Shown piece after piece: positions 42,377 through 51,282 of a stretch of DNA of 64,000 nt. Origin of the DNA: Microbacterium ulmi (GTDB taxonomy: Bacteria; Actinomycetota; Actinomycetes; Actinomycetales; Microbacteriaceae); assembly GCF_011759705.1 (NCBI RefSeq), contig NZ_JAAOZF010000001.1, forward strand, positions 1,733,152 through 1,797,151. Reading direction: 5' to 3'. The position numbers and the translations under genes are program-made. The number at the start of each line of letters is the position of its first letter. Position 1 is the first letter of the stretch. The notes under the pieces were generated by a model. The model worked only from the letters and a program-made list of their open reading frames with translations, searched no databases and was not told the origin of the DNA.

Positions 42377-42767
42377 GGCGACCCAGCTCCTCCAGCACGC
42401 CGTTCGCGACCCGGAACGCCTCGAGCGCGGCGGGCACGCCCGCGTAGATCGCGGTTTGAAGGAGCGCCTCCTGGATCTCCTCGTTCGTCGCGCCGTTGGA
42501 CACTGCCCCCCGCACATGCAGAGCGAGCTCGTGCGGGCGGTTGAGCGCCGCGAGCATGGCGAGGTTGATGAGGCTGCGCGTCCCGGGCGCGAGTCCGTCG
42601 CGCCCCCAGACGGTGCCCCAGCAGTACTCGATGACGAGCTCCTGCATGGGGAGGGTGAAGGCGCTCGCTCCGGCGACGGAGCGCTCGACGTGCTCGGCGC
42701 CGAGCACCGCCCGTCTGATCTCGAGGCCTCGCTCGTACGTCTCGCTGTGGGTTCCCTCATTGATCAT
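42369..42767 (-). CDS. Carboxymuconolactone decarboxylase-family protein
   Basis: This 132-residue all-alpha protein has the family core RSLINLAMLAALNRPHELAL and NEEIQEALLQTAIYAGVPAA. The AhpD-type CxxC pair is absent, so it is not a peroxidase of the CxxC type; it resembles PcaC-like gamma-carboxymuconolactone decarboxylases. PcaC itself acts on protocatechuate-derived lactone, but no other pca gene is nearby. It overlaps the SDR start by 4 bp. Confidence 0.82.
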   Translation of the reverse strand: MINEGTHSETYERGLEIRRAVLGAEHVERSVAGASAFTLPMQELVIEYCWGTVWGRDGLAPGTRSLINLAMLAALNRPHELALHVRGAVSNGATNEEIQEALLQTAIYAGVPAALEAFRVANGVLEELGRLD

Positions 42768-43651
42768 GATTCGATCCTGTCGTCGTGGGTCTCGTGCGCG
42801 GATGCTGCTCCTCCGCGCGGGTATCGGTAGAAGCTGGCGTCGAACGCCGCGGCGTCCCAGGCCCCGGCCCCGCCTGAGGGGCGGACCGTGTTCACCGCTG
42901 ACGCGCCGCCGTCCGCCGAGAGCACCTGGCCCGTGACATAGGAGGAGTCGTCGGCGAGGAGGAACGCGGCGACGGTCGCGATCTCGCGCGGGGCGCCGGC
43001 GCGACGCAGGGGAGTCGTCGCAGCGCGCGACTCCATGTCGTTCGCGCCTCCGCGCGCGTCCGCGTCGGCGATGAAGAGCCGTGTCGGGACGATCCCGGGG
43101 GCGACGGCGTTCACGCGGATGCCGAGCGGTCCGCCGTAGACGGATCCGGCGCGGACCAGGCCCACCGTGGCGTGCTTGGACGCGTGGTAGGCGAGCAGAT
43201 CGGAGCTTCCGGCGAGCGAGGCGATGGAGGCGGTGAGGACGATCGCGCCGGCGCCTTCCTGGAGGGCGAACTGGCGGAACGCGGCGCGCATCCCGAGGAA
43301 CTGGCCGCCGACGTTGACGTCGAAGACGTGCCGGAACTCCTCGAGGGTCACGTCGGGGAGCTCGGCGAACGACCCGAAGATCCCCGCGTTGAGGAAATGG
43401 CCGTCGATGCGGCCGAACCGCCGCACGGCCCGCGTCATGTACTCGTCGACGTCGTCTTCTCGGGACACGTCGGCCGCGACGGGCAGCACGCCCGGCGGCG
43501 CGTCGGTGATCGAGCGGGCGAGGGCGTCCGCGTCGACATCCACCGCGACCACGGACGCGCCCTCGTCGGCGAACAGCCGCACGGCGGCCCTTCCGATGCC
43601 GCTGGCGGCACCGGTGACGACGACGACCTTGCCGGCTATTCCGCTGGCCAT
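42764..43651 (-). CDS. SDR-family oxidoreductase with a C-terminal extension
   Basis: This 295-residue protein has TGAASGIGRA, the catalytic YHASK and VLSADGGASAV. After the normal SDR end it continues about 40 residues (AWDAAAFDASFYRYPRGG), longer than usual. VDVDADAL after the second strand suggests NAD. It overlaps the hydrolase stop by 16 bp. It likely oxidises a hydroxyl group on a ring or acyl intermediate. Confidence 0.87.
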   Translation of the reverse strand: MASGIAGKVVVVTGAASGIGRAAVRLFADEGASVVAVDVDADALARSITDAPPGVLPVAADVSREDDVDEYMTRAVRRFGRIDGHFLNAGIFGSFAELPDVTLEEFRHVFDVNVGGQFLGMRAAFRQFALQEGAGAIVLTASIASLAGSSDLLAYHASKHATVGLVRAGSVYGGPLGIRVNAVAPGIVPTRLFIADADARGGANDMESRAATTPLRRAGAPREIATVAAFLLADDSSYVTGQVLSADGGASAVNTVRPSGGAGAWDAAAFDASFYRYPRGGAASAHETHDDRIES

Positions 43652-44493
43652 ATCGCTCCCCTCTCGAGCCGTTCTTCGCCGGAGAAGCCTCCGATGACGC
43701 CGACCAGCCCCTCGCCGCCCGGCAGGGGCCGCAATCGCGCGAGAACGGCCGGGTCGTGTCCCGTGAGCACGTGAGCCACTCGTCCGCTCGCTCTCAGATC
43801 CCGGATCAGCCGGAGGCCTTCGTACATCTCCGGGAGGTCCGCCACGAGCCAGAACGGCATGTCGCGGTCGATCTCCTCATCCAGGTGAGCGGCGTCGGAC
43901 GCGATGAGGACCGTCCCCTCCAAGGTCTCCACCAGGGCGATGCACTGACCGGGCGTATGGCCGCCGACGCGGACGAGCTCGATCCCGGGCCACGGCCGGC
44001 TCCGATCGGCGAAGACGGCGATCCTCCCCTCCGAGCGTGCGCGGTCGAGCGCCGCGAGGTCCGCGTCTTCGACGGCCCCGCCCAGCAGGATCCGCGAGCG
44101 CAGGCCGCCGCGCCAGAACTCGTGCTCGCGCGCCGTCATATGCACCGTCGCGTCCGGGAACGCGTCCAGGCATCCGGCGTGGTCGAAGTGGGCGTGGGTG
44201 AGCACGACGTCGCGCACCGTCGCGGCGCGGACGCCGACTCGCTCGCAGGCCTCGACGGGATCCTGGAGCGGCGTCCTGCCGCGCGCGCGGCCGACGCTCG
44301 GACGGAAGCCCGTGTCGATGACGACCGTGCGCGCGCCGTTGCGGGCGATCCACACGTAGTAGGCGAGCTCGATCGGGCCGTCCGGCTCCCCGTAGAGGTC
44401 GTAGTGCAGGTACACGTCCCGACGCGTGGTCGCGAACTCCGCGTACTTGACGACGAGGACCTCGTAGAGGTCGTCTGCGGCGGGCGGCGGCAT
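43636..44493 (-). CDS. Metallo-beta-lactamase-fold hydrolase, lactonase type
   Basis: The protein is 285 residues from ATG 44493. The metal site is complete: HAHFDHAG for the HxHxDH motif, GGHTPGQ for the next His, ASDAAHLDEE for the bridging Asp, and a late GHDP His. It is close in layout to AttM/AiiA-like lactonases (IDTGFRP and VDAGxxP-type start). Among CoA and ring-cleavage enzymes it more likely opens a catabolic lactone than an acyl-homoserine lactone. Confidence 0.86.
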   Translation of the reverse strand: MPPPAADDLYEVLVVKYAEFATTRRDVYLHYDLYGEPDGPIELAYYVWIARNGARTVVIDTGFRPSVGRARGRTPLQDPVEACERVGVRAATVRDVVLTHAHFDHAGCLDAFPDATVHMTAREHEFWRGGLRSRILLGGAVEDADLAALDRARSEGRIAVFADRSRPWPGIELVRVGGHTPGQCIALVETLEGTVLIASDAAHLDEEIDRDMPFWLVADLPEMYEGLRLIRDLRASGRVAHVLTGHDPAVLARLRPLPGGEGLVGVIGGFSGEERLERGAIWPAE

Positions 44494-44495
44494 GG

Positions 44496-45275
44496 TCAAC
44501 GTCCCTCGAAGCGCGCGGCGCGGCGCTCTCGGAAGGCGGCACGGCCCTCCGCGCGATCCCGCGTCGAGCGGATGAGGCCGAAGAGCTGCCGCTCGAGCTC
44601 GAGCCCCTGTGCGAGGGGCAGCTCCTGGCTCGCGAGCAGCGCCCGCTTGACGGCGCGGACGGACAGTGGGGCGTTGCGGGCGATCGCCTCGGCGATCTCG
44701 CGGGCGCGGTCGAGCAGGCGGTCCGGGGCGACGCATTCGCTGACGAGCCCGAGCCGCTGCGCCTCCTCCGCCGACACGCGCTCGCCGGTGAGGAGCAGAT
44801 GAGATGCGGCCGACATCCCGACCAGTCGCGGGAGGCGCTGAGTGGCCCCGGCGCCGGGCATGCTCCCGACCTTCACCTCGGGGAACCCGAACGTCGCTGA
44901 CGTCGCCGCGATGCGGATGTCGGCGAGGAGCGCGAGTTCGAGGCCGCCGCCGAGCGCATGGCCGTTGACGGCGCACACGACGGGCTTGGTCGTGTCGAGG
45001 GAGCGGTGGAAGTGCGGACGCGGCGGGCTTCCGAAGAGCTCGTCCGCGGCGTAGTCGAAGTCGTCGAGAGCCGTGTCGTTGAGATCGGATCCCGCGCAGA
45101 ACACGCGGTCTCCGGTCGCCGTGAGAAGGATGACGCGGACCGCCGGATCGGCCTCGGCCCATTCGAAGCCCCGCACGAGCTCGGCCCGAAGCGCCGAGTC
45201 GAGTGAGTTCGCCGCCTCGGGCCGGTCGATCGTGAGGACGGCGATGCCGTTCTCGGACGTCCTGATCAGGCTCAT
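44496..45275 (-). CDS. Enoyl-CoA hydratase/isomerase (crotonase family)
   Basis: This 259-residue crotonase-fold protein has the first oxyanion segment FCAGSDLNDTALDD and the second VNGHALGGGLELALLADIRI. One catalytic acid is kept at FPEVKVGSMPG (Glu), while the following GAGATQRLPR matches hydratase-type members. It acts on an enoyl-CoA intermediate in the cytosol. The gene lies 39 bp downstream of the tandem CoA-transferase. Confidence 0.92.
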   Translation of the reverse strand: MSLIRTSENGIAVLTIDRPEAANSLDSALRAELVRGFEWAEADPAVRVILLTATGDRVFCAGSDLNDTALDDFDYAADELFGSPPRPHFHRSLDTTKPVVCAVNGHALGGGLELALLADIRIAATSATFGFPEVKVGSMPGAGATQRLPRLVGMSAASHLLLTGERVSAEEAQRLGLVSECVAPDRLLDRAREIAEAIARNAPLSVRAVKRALLASQELPLAQGLELERQLFGLIRSTRDRAEGRAAFRERRAARFEGR

Positions 45276-45314
45276 CTCAGCTCCTTCGTCCCTGCCGGCC
45301 GGCGTCGGAGGCTG

Positions 45315-47669
45315 TCACGCGAGAACCCCGTCCGCCTCGAGCCGGCCGATCTCGTCGGCGCCGACTCCCGCCTCCTCGAGGACCTCGCGCGTGTGCTCGC
45401 CGAGCGCGGGGAACCCCGTCTGCGGCCGCACGTCGACGTCGTCGAACCGGAAGGGCAGGGCGTTGTAGAGGAACGCGCCCACCCCCGGGCGGGGCAGACG
45501 CACCCAGTGCGCGCGATGGGCGAGTTGAGGATCGTCCTCAATGAGGTCGCGGGCGTCCTGCACGACGCCCGCCGCCACGCCGCGCGCCTGAAGCGCCTCC
45601 ATGAGCTCGCGACCGTCGAAGCCGCTCGACGCCGCCGCGATGAGGGACTCTTCGTCGAGATCGGGCGCCGCGATGCCGAGCGCCTCGGAGAGGGCGCCGA
45701 GCTGGTCCGCCTCGGCGGAGATGGCGATCCAGCGATCGACTCCGGCCGTCGGGAAGACGTCGTGCACGCCGGGACGCCGCACGTCGTTCGCCTGCGGGGG
45801 CGTCGGGATGCCCAGGCTCGCGGCGAGCGCGTCCGCTCCGAGCATCGCGACCGTCGCCTCGACCTGGGAGAGCTCGAGCAGCTGGCCCTCGCCGGTGAGC
45901 GCGCGGTGGCGGAGGGCGCTGAGGGCGGCGAACGCCGCATGGCCGGGACTCGGGATGTGGTCCGGGTAGTTCGTCCCCGTCCCTATCGGCTCGCGGCCGC
46001 TCTCGCCGACGAGCGAGTGCAGTCCGCTCAGAGCCCCGATCGTGAGCCCGTAGCCCACGACGCGGGAGCGCGGTCCGCCGGCGCCCTGCATCGACATCGA
46101 CACGTAGACGACGTCGGGGCGCCGGGCGCGGACCGCCTCGTAGCCGAGGCCGAGGCGCTCCATCGTGCCGGGCGCGAAGTTGCTCGCGACGACGTCGGCG
46201 CCCGCGATGAGCCCGAGCACCAGCTCGAGGCCCTCCGGGCGCTTGAGGTCGACTGTCATGCTGCGCTTGCTCGAGTTTCGGTCGGCGAAGTATCCGCTCC
46301 GGTCGACTCCCCAGATCCCATCCAGGAACGGAGGGGAGACCCGGATCTGGTCGACGCGGGCGCCGCTCTCGACCTTCACGACGTCGGCCCCCATGTCTGC
46401 GAGGGTCCGAGTGAAGTAGGACCCTGCGCCGACCCAGGAGAAGTCCACGACGCGCACGCCCTCGAGGGGACGGCGACCGCGGAGGGCCCGCCGGTCTTCG
46501 TGCGGGACCGGGGCGTCGCGGACGGCCGATGCGCTGCTCCGGCCGTCCCGGCGCAGTGCGAGGCGGGGCCGCGCCGGCGTGGCGCTGAGCTGGTACGGGG
46601 CGCCCGGCGCGCGTCCTCGCGCGGAGCCCTCCGCCGGGATGAAGAAGTCGCGCGCGAGCAGCTGCAGTTCGCGCAGCACGTCCGCCATGTCGTTCACCGG
46701 CGCGAGCGGAATCGAGCGCTCGATCGCGGCCTCGTAGAGATCCACTTTCGTGTGCGCGCGCAGGTAGGGCTCGACGACTGCGCGGAACGTCGCCTTCGCC
46801 TCGTCGCTCTCGATGAAGCTCCGCTCGGCCCATCGCGCGCCCTCGAGCAGTTCGAGCCCGGCGACGCCCTCCTCGCGCATCCAGGCGACGAAGCGGCCCC
46901 AGAACGCGGATCCCGCGGACAGGCCGAGCATGATGTACACGTAGCCGTCCGCGCAGGCGTACACGCCTCGGCCGACCTGGGAGTCCACGCCCCCGGTGCG
47001 GACGCGGACCTTCCGCTCGAGGTCCCAGAACTGGGCGGCGTTCTCCAGTCCCATGACGACGACCTCGTGGATCGAGACGTCAACGTGTCCGACGACGGGT
47101 GCTCCGCGAACGAGTCTGGCGGCGGTCGCGACGGCCGCGAAGAGCCCGGCCGCGTTGTAGGCGAGCCCCGCGGGCGGCTGAAGCGGCCGGCCGTCGGCAT
47201 AGCCGCCGAGCGCCGTCATGCCGCCGAGGGCGTTGAGCACGAGCTCGTCGGCATGGAGGTCACGCCACGGTCCCGTCCAGCCGAAGGGGGTCACGGTCAC
47301 CAGCAGCGTGTCGGCGAGAGCCTCCGGGACGATCCCGAGTCGTTCGAGCTCGCGAGGAGATCCGCCGGCGAGGACGATGTCGGCCGTCGCCATCGCGGCG
47401 CGGAGCCTCTCCGCCGCCGTCGCGTCGTCGTCGGGCAGTCGGAGCAGCCGCTTGGCGCTGTTCAGATAGGCGAACGAGGCGGAGACCGCCTCGCCGTCGT
47501 CGGCGAGGACGACCGGCTTCCGTCTCCTGCTGTCGTGACCGTCGCTCGGCTCGACGAGGACGACGTCGGCGCCCTGGTCGGCGAGCAGCTTGCCCGCATA
47601 GAGCGTCTGGGAGCCGCCGACCTCGACGACCGTGAGGCCCGCGAGCGCGCCCCTCTCGCGGGCGTTCAT
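45315..47669 (-). CDS. Tandem-domain CaiB/BaiF CoA-transferase (fused dimer)
   Basis: The protein is 784 residues from ATG 47669, twice the usual 390-410. Domain 1 (about 1-375) starts ALAGLTVVEVGGSQTLYAGK and domain 2 (about 395-784) starts LEGVRVVDFSWVGAGSYFTR. Domain 2 keeps GADVVKVE, NSSKRSMTVDLK and YPDHIPSPGHAAFA. Domain 1 is more divergent, with HADELVLNALGGMTALGGYA at the catalytic Asp region. Class III CoA-transferases work as interlocked dimers, so the fusion probably makes a pseudo-dimer with one specialised site. It activates a carboxylate as its CoA ester. Confidence 0.9.
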   Translation of the reverse strand: MNARERGALAGLTVVEVGGSQTLYAGKLLADQGADVVLVEPSDGHDSRRRKPVVLADDGEAVSASFAYLNSAKRLLRLPDDDATAAERLRAAMATADIVLAGGSPRELERLGIVPEALADTLLVTVTPFGWTGPWRDLHADELVLNALGGMTALGGYADGRPLQPPAGLAYNAAGLFAAVATAARLVRGAPVVGHVDVSIHEVVVMGLENAAQFWDLERKVRVRTGGVDSQVGRGVYACADGYVYIMLGLSAGSAFWGRFVAWMREEGVAGLELLEGARWAERSFIESDEAKATFRAVVEPYLRAHTKVDLYEAAIERSIPLAPVNDMADVLRELQLLARDFFIPAEGSARGRAPGAPYQLSATPARPRLALRRDGRSSASAVRDAPVPHEDRRALRGRRPLEGVRVVDFSWVGAGSYFTRTLADMGADVVKVESGARVDQIRVSPPFLDGIWGVDRSGYFADRNSSKRSMTVDLKRPEGLELVLGLIAGADVVASNFAPGTMERLGLGYEAVRARRPDVVYVSMSMQGAGGPRSRVVGYGLTIGALSGLHSLVGESGREPIGTGTNYPDHIPSPGHAAFAALSALRHRALTGEGQLLELSQVEATVAMLGADALAASLGIPTPPQANDVRRPGVHDVFPTAGVDRWIAISAEADQLGALSEALGIAAPDLDEESLIAAASSGFDGRELMEALQARGVAAGVVQDARDLIEDDPQLAHRAHWVRLPRPGVGAFLYNALPFRFDDVDVRPQTGFPALGEHTREVLEEAGVGADEIGRLEADGVLA

Positions 47670-49090
47670 CGGATGCCCGCCGTCGCGGGCCGGAGAGTCT
47701 GGAGCACCGATCGCACGTCGTCGACGTCCTCCAGCTCCATGAGCGCGTCGAACGCAGCGCGCGCCGGCTCCTCGGCGAAGCCGCCGAAACGGGCGCACGT
47801 CATGAACTTGCCTTCGAGATCGTCCCGATCGAAGGGCGCCGAGGGGGAGCCCTTCGGATGCGCGACGGTCGCCTCCACGCGGCGGCCGTCGCGGAGCACG
47901 AGCTCGACGACGACGCGGCCGCCCGTCGCGGGGCTGCTGCGGAGGGCATCCGGATCCTCCGGCCGGAGCGCGCGATCCTCGCTCAGGCGCACCCGGCTCA
48001 TGAGCTCGCGCACCGCGGGGCGCGAGACGGCGGCGTCCTCGAAGGATGCGAGGTCGAGGCCTCCGTCGGCGAGCGCCGCGGCGAGCACGTACTCCATGCT
48101 GAACTTCGCGTTCAGTCCCGTCTTCGGCTCGTGGTGGATCATCGGGTGCAGGCCGTTCTTCGGGACGGCGAGCCGGATCTCCTCGACGTCGTCCGCGTGA
48201 AGAGCGTGCCGGGCGCGCAGGGCGAGCAGGGCGTCGACGGGCCGGGCGGCGGCGTAGCAGGCGGGATAGAGCTTGAGTCCCGTCCCCGGGCTCTCGATCG
48301 CCCACGGCTCGTGCAGGGTGCGGAGGAACTCGGGTCGTGCTTCGCCGAGACCGTACAGATCGAGCAGACCGCGCTCCCCGTCGATGGCCAGTTCGTCTGA
48401 CGAGACTCCGGCGAGCGCCAGGAGGGCGGCGGCGAGGCCGTTCCGCGCGGCCAGACCGCTGTGAAGCGGCTTCGTCGTCGTGCCGAAGTTGCGCTGAAGG
48501 CCCGCGACCGACGACGCGGCGATGCCGAACGCCGCGGTCAGCCGGTCGCGATCGAGCCCCAGGATCCGGCCGGCGGCCGCGGTCGTCCCGATCGTGCCCG
48601 CCGTCACGGTGGTATGCCACCCGCGCCGATAGTGGGCGACGCCGAGGGCCATGCCCGTCTTGGCGGCGATCTCGAATCCGACGAGGAATGCGTCGACGAG
48701 CTCCCCGCCCGACAGCGGCTGCTCCCGGGCGTCGCCGGCGGCGAGGGCGGCCGCCAGCATCGGGACGCTGAGGTGCCCCGACCCCGGAAGCGCGTCGTCG
48801 TAGTCGAGCGCGTGCCCCATCCAGGCATTGATGAGGGCCGCCAGCTCCACGGGAAGCCCCGCGTCCGAGCCGGACGTCCACCCCGGGCCGGCCGCCTGCG
48901 GCCACGCCGCGTGCACGTATCGCCTGCTCGCCCGCCCCGCCTCGCTGGCGTTCCCGGCGAGGATGACCGCCACCGAGTCGACGATCGGCGGGATCGCGAG
49001 CCTGCGTCCTCGGCGGTCGAGGATCGCGGGCTCGTCGCCGAGGGCGAACGCGGCAAGCGCGCGGGAGAGAGGCGGTTGGTCAGGGGACAC
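47666..49090 (-). CDS. MmgE/PrpD-family protein
   Basis: The protein is 474 residues from GTG 49090, with GGAG nine bases upstream; the antisense-like extension further up was rejected. The family core is clear: NAWMGHALDYDDALPGSGHL, AYHR-type GVAHYRRGWHTTVTAGTIG, KLYPACYAAARPVDALLAL and a C-terminal AHPKGSPSAPFDRDDLEGKF. Relatives are 2-methylcitrate dehydratase, cis-aconitate decarboxylase and iminodisuccinate epimerase, all acting on tricarboxylate-like acids. The divergent TctCBA uptake genes fit such a substrate. Confidence 0.88.
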   Translation of the reverse strand: MSPDQPPLSRALAAFALGDEPAILDRRGRRLAIPPIVDSVAVILAGNASEAGRASRRYVHAAWPQAAGPGWTSGSDAGLPVELAALINAWMGHALDYDDALPGSGHLSVPMLAAALAAGDAREQPLSGGELVDAFLVGFEIAAKTGMALGVAHYRRGWHTTVTAGTIGTTAAAGRILGLDRDRLTAAFGIAASSVAGLQRNFGTTTKPLHSGLAARNGLAAALLALAGVSSDELAIDGERGLLDLYGLGEARPEFLRTLHEPWAIESPGTGLKLYPACYAAARPVDALLALRARHALHADDVEEIRLAVPKNGLHPMIHHEPKTGLNAKFSMEYVLAAALADGGLDLASFEDAAVSRPAVRELMSRVRLSEDRALRPEDPDALRSSPATGGRVVVELVLRDGRRVEATVAHPKGSPSAPFDRDDLEGKFMTCARFGGFAEEPARAAFDALMELEDVDDVRSVLQTLRPATAGIR

Positions 49091-49125
49091 GCAGACACTC
49101 CATCGTTCTGGTTCGGATCGGGCGA

Positions 49126-49896
49126 TCAGGGTCTCGGCGCCGCCCCGGCGGCATCCGTCGCAGGGGCGGCGGGCGCGCGCATCGCGCCCAGGGCGACGCG
49201 CGCGGCCTCCCGGACGTGCCGGACGCATGCGCGCTCGGCGGTGTCGGCGTCGCGCCGCTCGGCGGCGCTCACGATCGCGCGGATCTCCTCCACCATGAGG
49301 GCGGGGCGGCCGGAGACGTTCAGCGTCGTCGACCGCAGGACCGTGATCCTGGCCTGGAGGCCGGTCACGATCTGGCGGATCGCGTCGCCGCCCGCTCCTT
49401 CGAACAGCACGTCGTAGAACTTGTCCTTCTGGGAGACGAGCTCCAGCGCCGGCCTCCCGGCCTCGACCAGCTCGGCGAGGCCCTCGACGGCCTCCCGCAG
49501 CCGTCGCACGTGCTCCTCCGACGCCCGCTCGGTGAACCGGCGGCTCGCCATCCCCTCGAGACGCGCGCGGATCTCGTACAGGTCGGCGGCCTCGTCGTAG
49601 CTCGGCGCGTGGATCAGCCAGCCGCGACCGCGTTCGGTGGACACGAGGCCCTCGGCGGTGAGCTGCTGGAGCGCCTCGCGGATCGTCGGCCGCGACACCC
49701 CCATGGCCTCCACGAGCTCGCGCTCGATGAGGCGTTGTCCGGGCTTGAGCTCGAGCCGGAGGATCGCGGACCTGATTTGGTCGGCGACGCCCTCGCGCAC
49801 AGGCGCGATGGCGAAACGCCGTTGCCCGCCGAGCCCGGCGAGCGGTGCGCGTTCTCCAGGCTCCGGTGTGGCCGGCACGGACATGAGGTCGCTCAT
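49126..49896 (-). CDS. FadR-subfamily GntR regulator of the TctCBA/CoA clusters
   Basis: The protein is 256 residues from the ATG giving MSDLMSVPATPEPGE; an internal ATG four codons on is possible. The winged helix reads RLIERELVEAMGVSRPTIRE, followed by ALQQLTAEGLVSTERGRGWL, then a FCD domain with YEIRARLEGMASRRF and a C-terminal RACVRHVREAARVAL. It heads the minus operon and faces tctC, so it likely controls both directions. The ligand is unknown. Confidence 0.9.
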   Translation of the reverse strand: MSDLMSVPATPEPGERAPLAGLGGQRRFAIAPVREGVADQIRSAILRLELKPGQRLIERELVEAMGVSRPTIREALQQLTAEGLVSTERGRGWLIHAPSYDEAADLYEIRARLEGMASRRFTERASEEHVRRLREAVEGLAELVEAGRPALELVSQKDKFYDVLFEGAGGDAIRQIVTGLQARITVLRSTTLNVSGRPALMVEEIRAIVSAAERRDADTAERACVRHVREAARVALGAMRAPAAPATDAAGAAPRP

Positions 49897-49920
49897 CGGA
49901 ATCCAAACTAGAAGGGTTGT

Positions 49921-50057
49921 GGTCTGACGGTCAAGCATAACAGTCAGGCATCACGGAGAGAGGATTTCCTCGACAGACCGCATGTTTCCGCGGGACATCG
50001 TCGCGAAGCGAGAAACTTCTTGCGATTCATCGCCGAATTTCTGTAAGGTCGTCAGAC
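49921..50057. promoter_or_regulatory. Divergent control region with an inverted pair of GTCTGACG sites
   Basis: GTCTGACG at 49922-49929 lies just upstream of the regulator gene, and its exact complement CGTCAGAC at 50050-50057 lies upstream of tctC. Both sit in the 278-bp gap between the divergent operons. They are candidate operators for the FadR-type protein. Promoter boxes are not clear. Confidence 0.45.
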
Positions 50058-50174
50058 AAGCAGCGACGTCGCTGCGTCAGGAGCAGCGTCAGGCAATGAC
50101 GCGGCGACCCGACCCGTCCGCGCCCGGAATCGGCGGCCGGGAGATCGTTTTTGGCCCATGGAGGTCCACAAACC

Positions 50175-51206
50175 ATGTTCAACAGCAGCAGCCGGCATCA
50201 TCCGCGGCTCGCGAGGTTCGCGAGCGCGCTAGCCGTCGTGGCGGTCGGGGCGCTCGCCCTGACGGCGTGCGGCACGGCATCGACTCCGCCCGAAGACGAC
50301 CAGGCGGACAGCGCCTGGCCCGAGCGTCGAATCGAGTACATCATCCCCTACGACCCGGGCGGGGCGACCGACGCCGCGGGCCGGGCGTTCGCCGAGCGGC
50401 TCGGCGAGGAGCTCGGCACGACCGTGGTCCCCGTCAACCAGCCGGGCGGGAGCGGCCTGGTCGGCGTCACCGCCGCCGTGACGGCTGAGCCGGACGGATA
50501 CACGCTCGGATTCGGCTCGCCGGGCGGGATCCTGATCCAGCCGCTCATCGACCCCACGATCGCGACCGCGACGACAGACGACTACACGCCCGTCGCCCTG
50601 ATGGGAACGGGTCCGTTCAGCCTCATGGTCAGAGGCGACGCGCCGTGGGAGACGCTCGAGGACTTCGTCGACTATGCGAAGGAGCATCCGGGCGAGCTGC
50701 AGATCGCCACCACCGGGGGCGCGGCCATCAACACGTTCGTGATCCACGCCTTCGCGGACGCGGCCGACATCGAGGTCACGCCGATCCCGTTCGACGGATC
50801 GGCCGAGGGGCAGCGCGCCCTGCTGGGCGGCCAGGTGCCGGCGTTCGTCGCCAGCGCATCCGGCGTCATCGGCCTCGTCGACAGCGGCGACCTGCGCGCC
50901 CTGGCCGTCTCCGGCTCCGAGCCGTTCGCGCAGCTCCCCGACGTCCCCACCTTCGACAGCGAGGGATACGCCGTTCCGTTCGAAGGCGCATACCTCACGA
51001 TCGCGCCCAAGGGCCTTCCGGACGATGTGAGGGAGAAGCTGTTCGCCGCGACCGAGAAGATCCTCGCGAGCGACGATTGGAAGCAGTGGTGCGCCGAGAA
51101 CGGCACGACGCCGAAGGAACTCGTCGGCGCCGATCTGACTGCCTGGATCGCCGATCAGCAGACGGCTCTCAAGCCGTATCTGGAGCTGGTGCAGGCTGCC
51201 GGCTGA
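50175..51206 (+). CDS. tctC: Tripartite tricarboxylate transporter substrate-binding lipoprotein (TctC)
   Basis: The protein is 343 residues from ATG 50175, with GGAGGT upstream. The signal peptide ends in lipobox LALTAC. The Bug/TctC fold is visible in RRIEYIIPYDPGGATDAAGR, VVPVNQPGGSGLVG and the C-terminal PYLELVQ. The Asp of DPGGATD is the usual carboxylate-binding loop. It captures a carboxylic acid outside the cell and passes it to TctA/TctB. The substrate could be a tricarboxylate, an aromatic dicarboxylate or another acid processed by the operon. Confidence 0.93.
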   Translation: MFNSSSRHHPRLARFASALAVVAVGALALTACGTASTPPEDDQADSAWPERRIEYIIPYDPGGATDAAGRAFAERLGEELGTTVVPVNQPGGSGLVGVTAAVTAEPDGYTLGFGSPGGILIQPLIDPTIATATTDDYTPVALMGTGPFSLMVRGDAPWETLEDFVDYAKEHPGELQIATTGGAAINTFVIHAFADAADIEVTPIPFDGSAEGQRALLGGQVPAFVASASGVIGLVDSGDLRALAVSGSEPFAQLPDVPTFDSEGYAVPFEGAYLTIAPKGLPDDVREKLFAATEKILASDDWKQWCAENGTTPKELVGADLTAWIADQQTALKPYLELVQAAG

Positions 51207-51282
51207 GTCGCACGGAGCGGGCGGAGATCGCGAGCGAGCGATCTCCGCCGGCTCCGCTCGTCCGAGAACTTTAGGACTGACA

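Noticed and set aside
42369-42767. Evidence for a protocatechuate (pca) pathway
   Set aside because: No dioxygenase, cycloisomerase, hydrolase or succinyl-CoA transferase of the pca type is present; the family is used in many contexts.
43636-44493. Quorum-quenching AHL lactonase
   Set aside because: The fold and metal motif fit, but the gene is embedded in a CoA-ester catabolic operon, so a pathway lactone is the more economical substrate; no quorum-sensing gene is near.
45393-48200. A 935-codon plus-strand open frame
   Set aside because: Antisense shadow of the tandem CoA-transferase and MmgE/PrpD genes, with no domain and no ribosome site.
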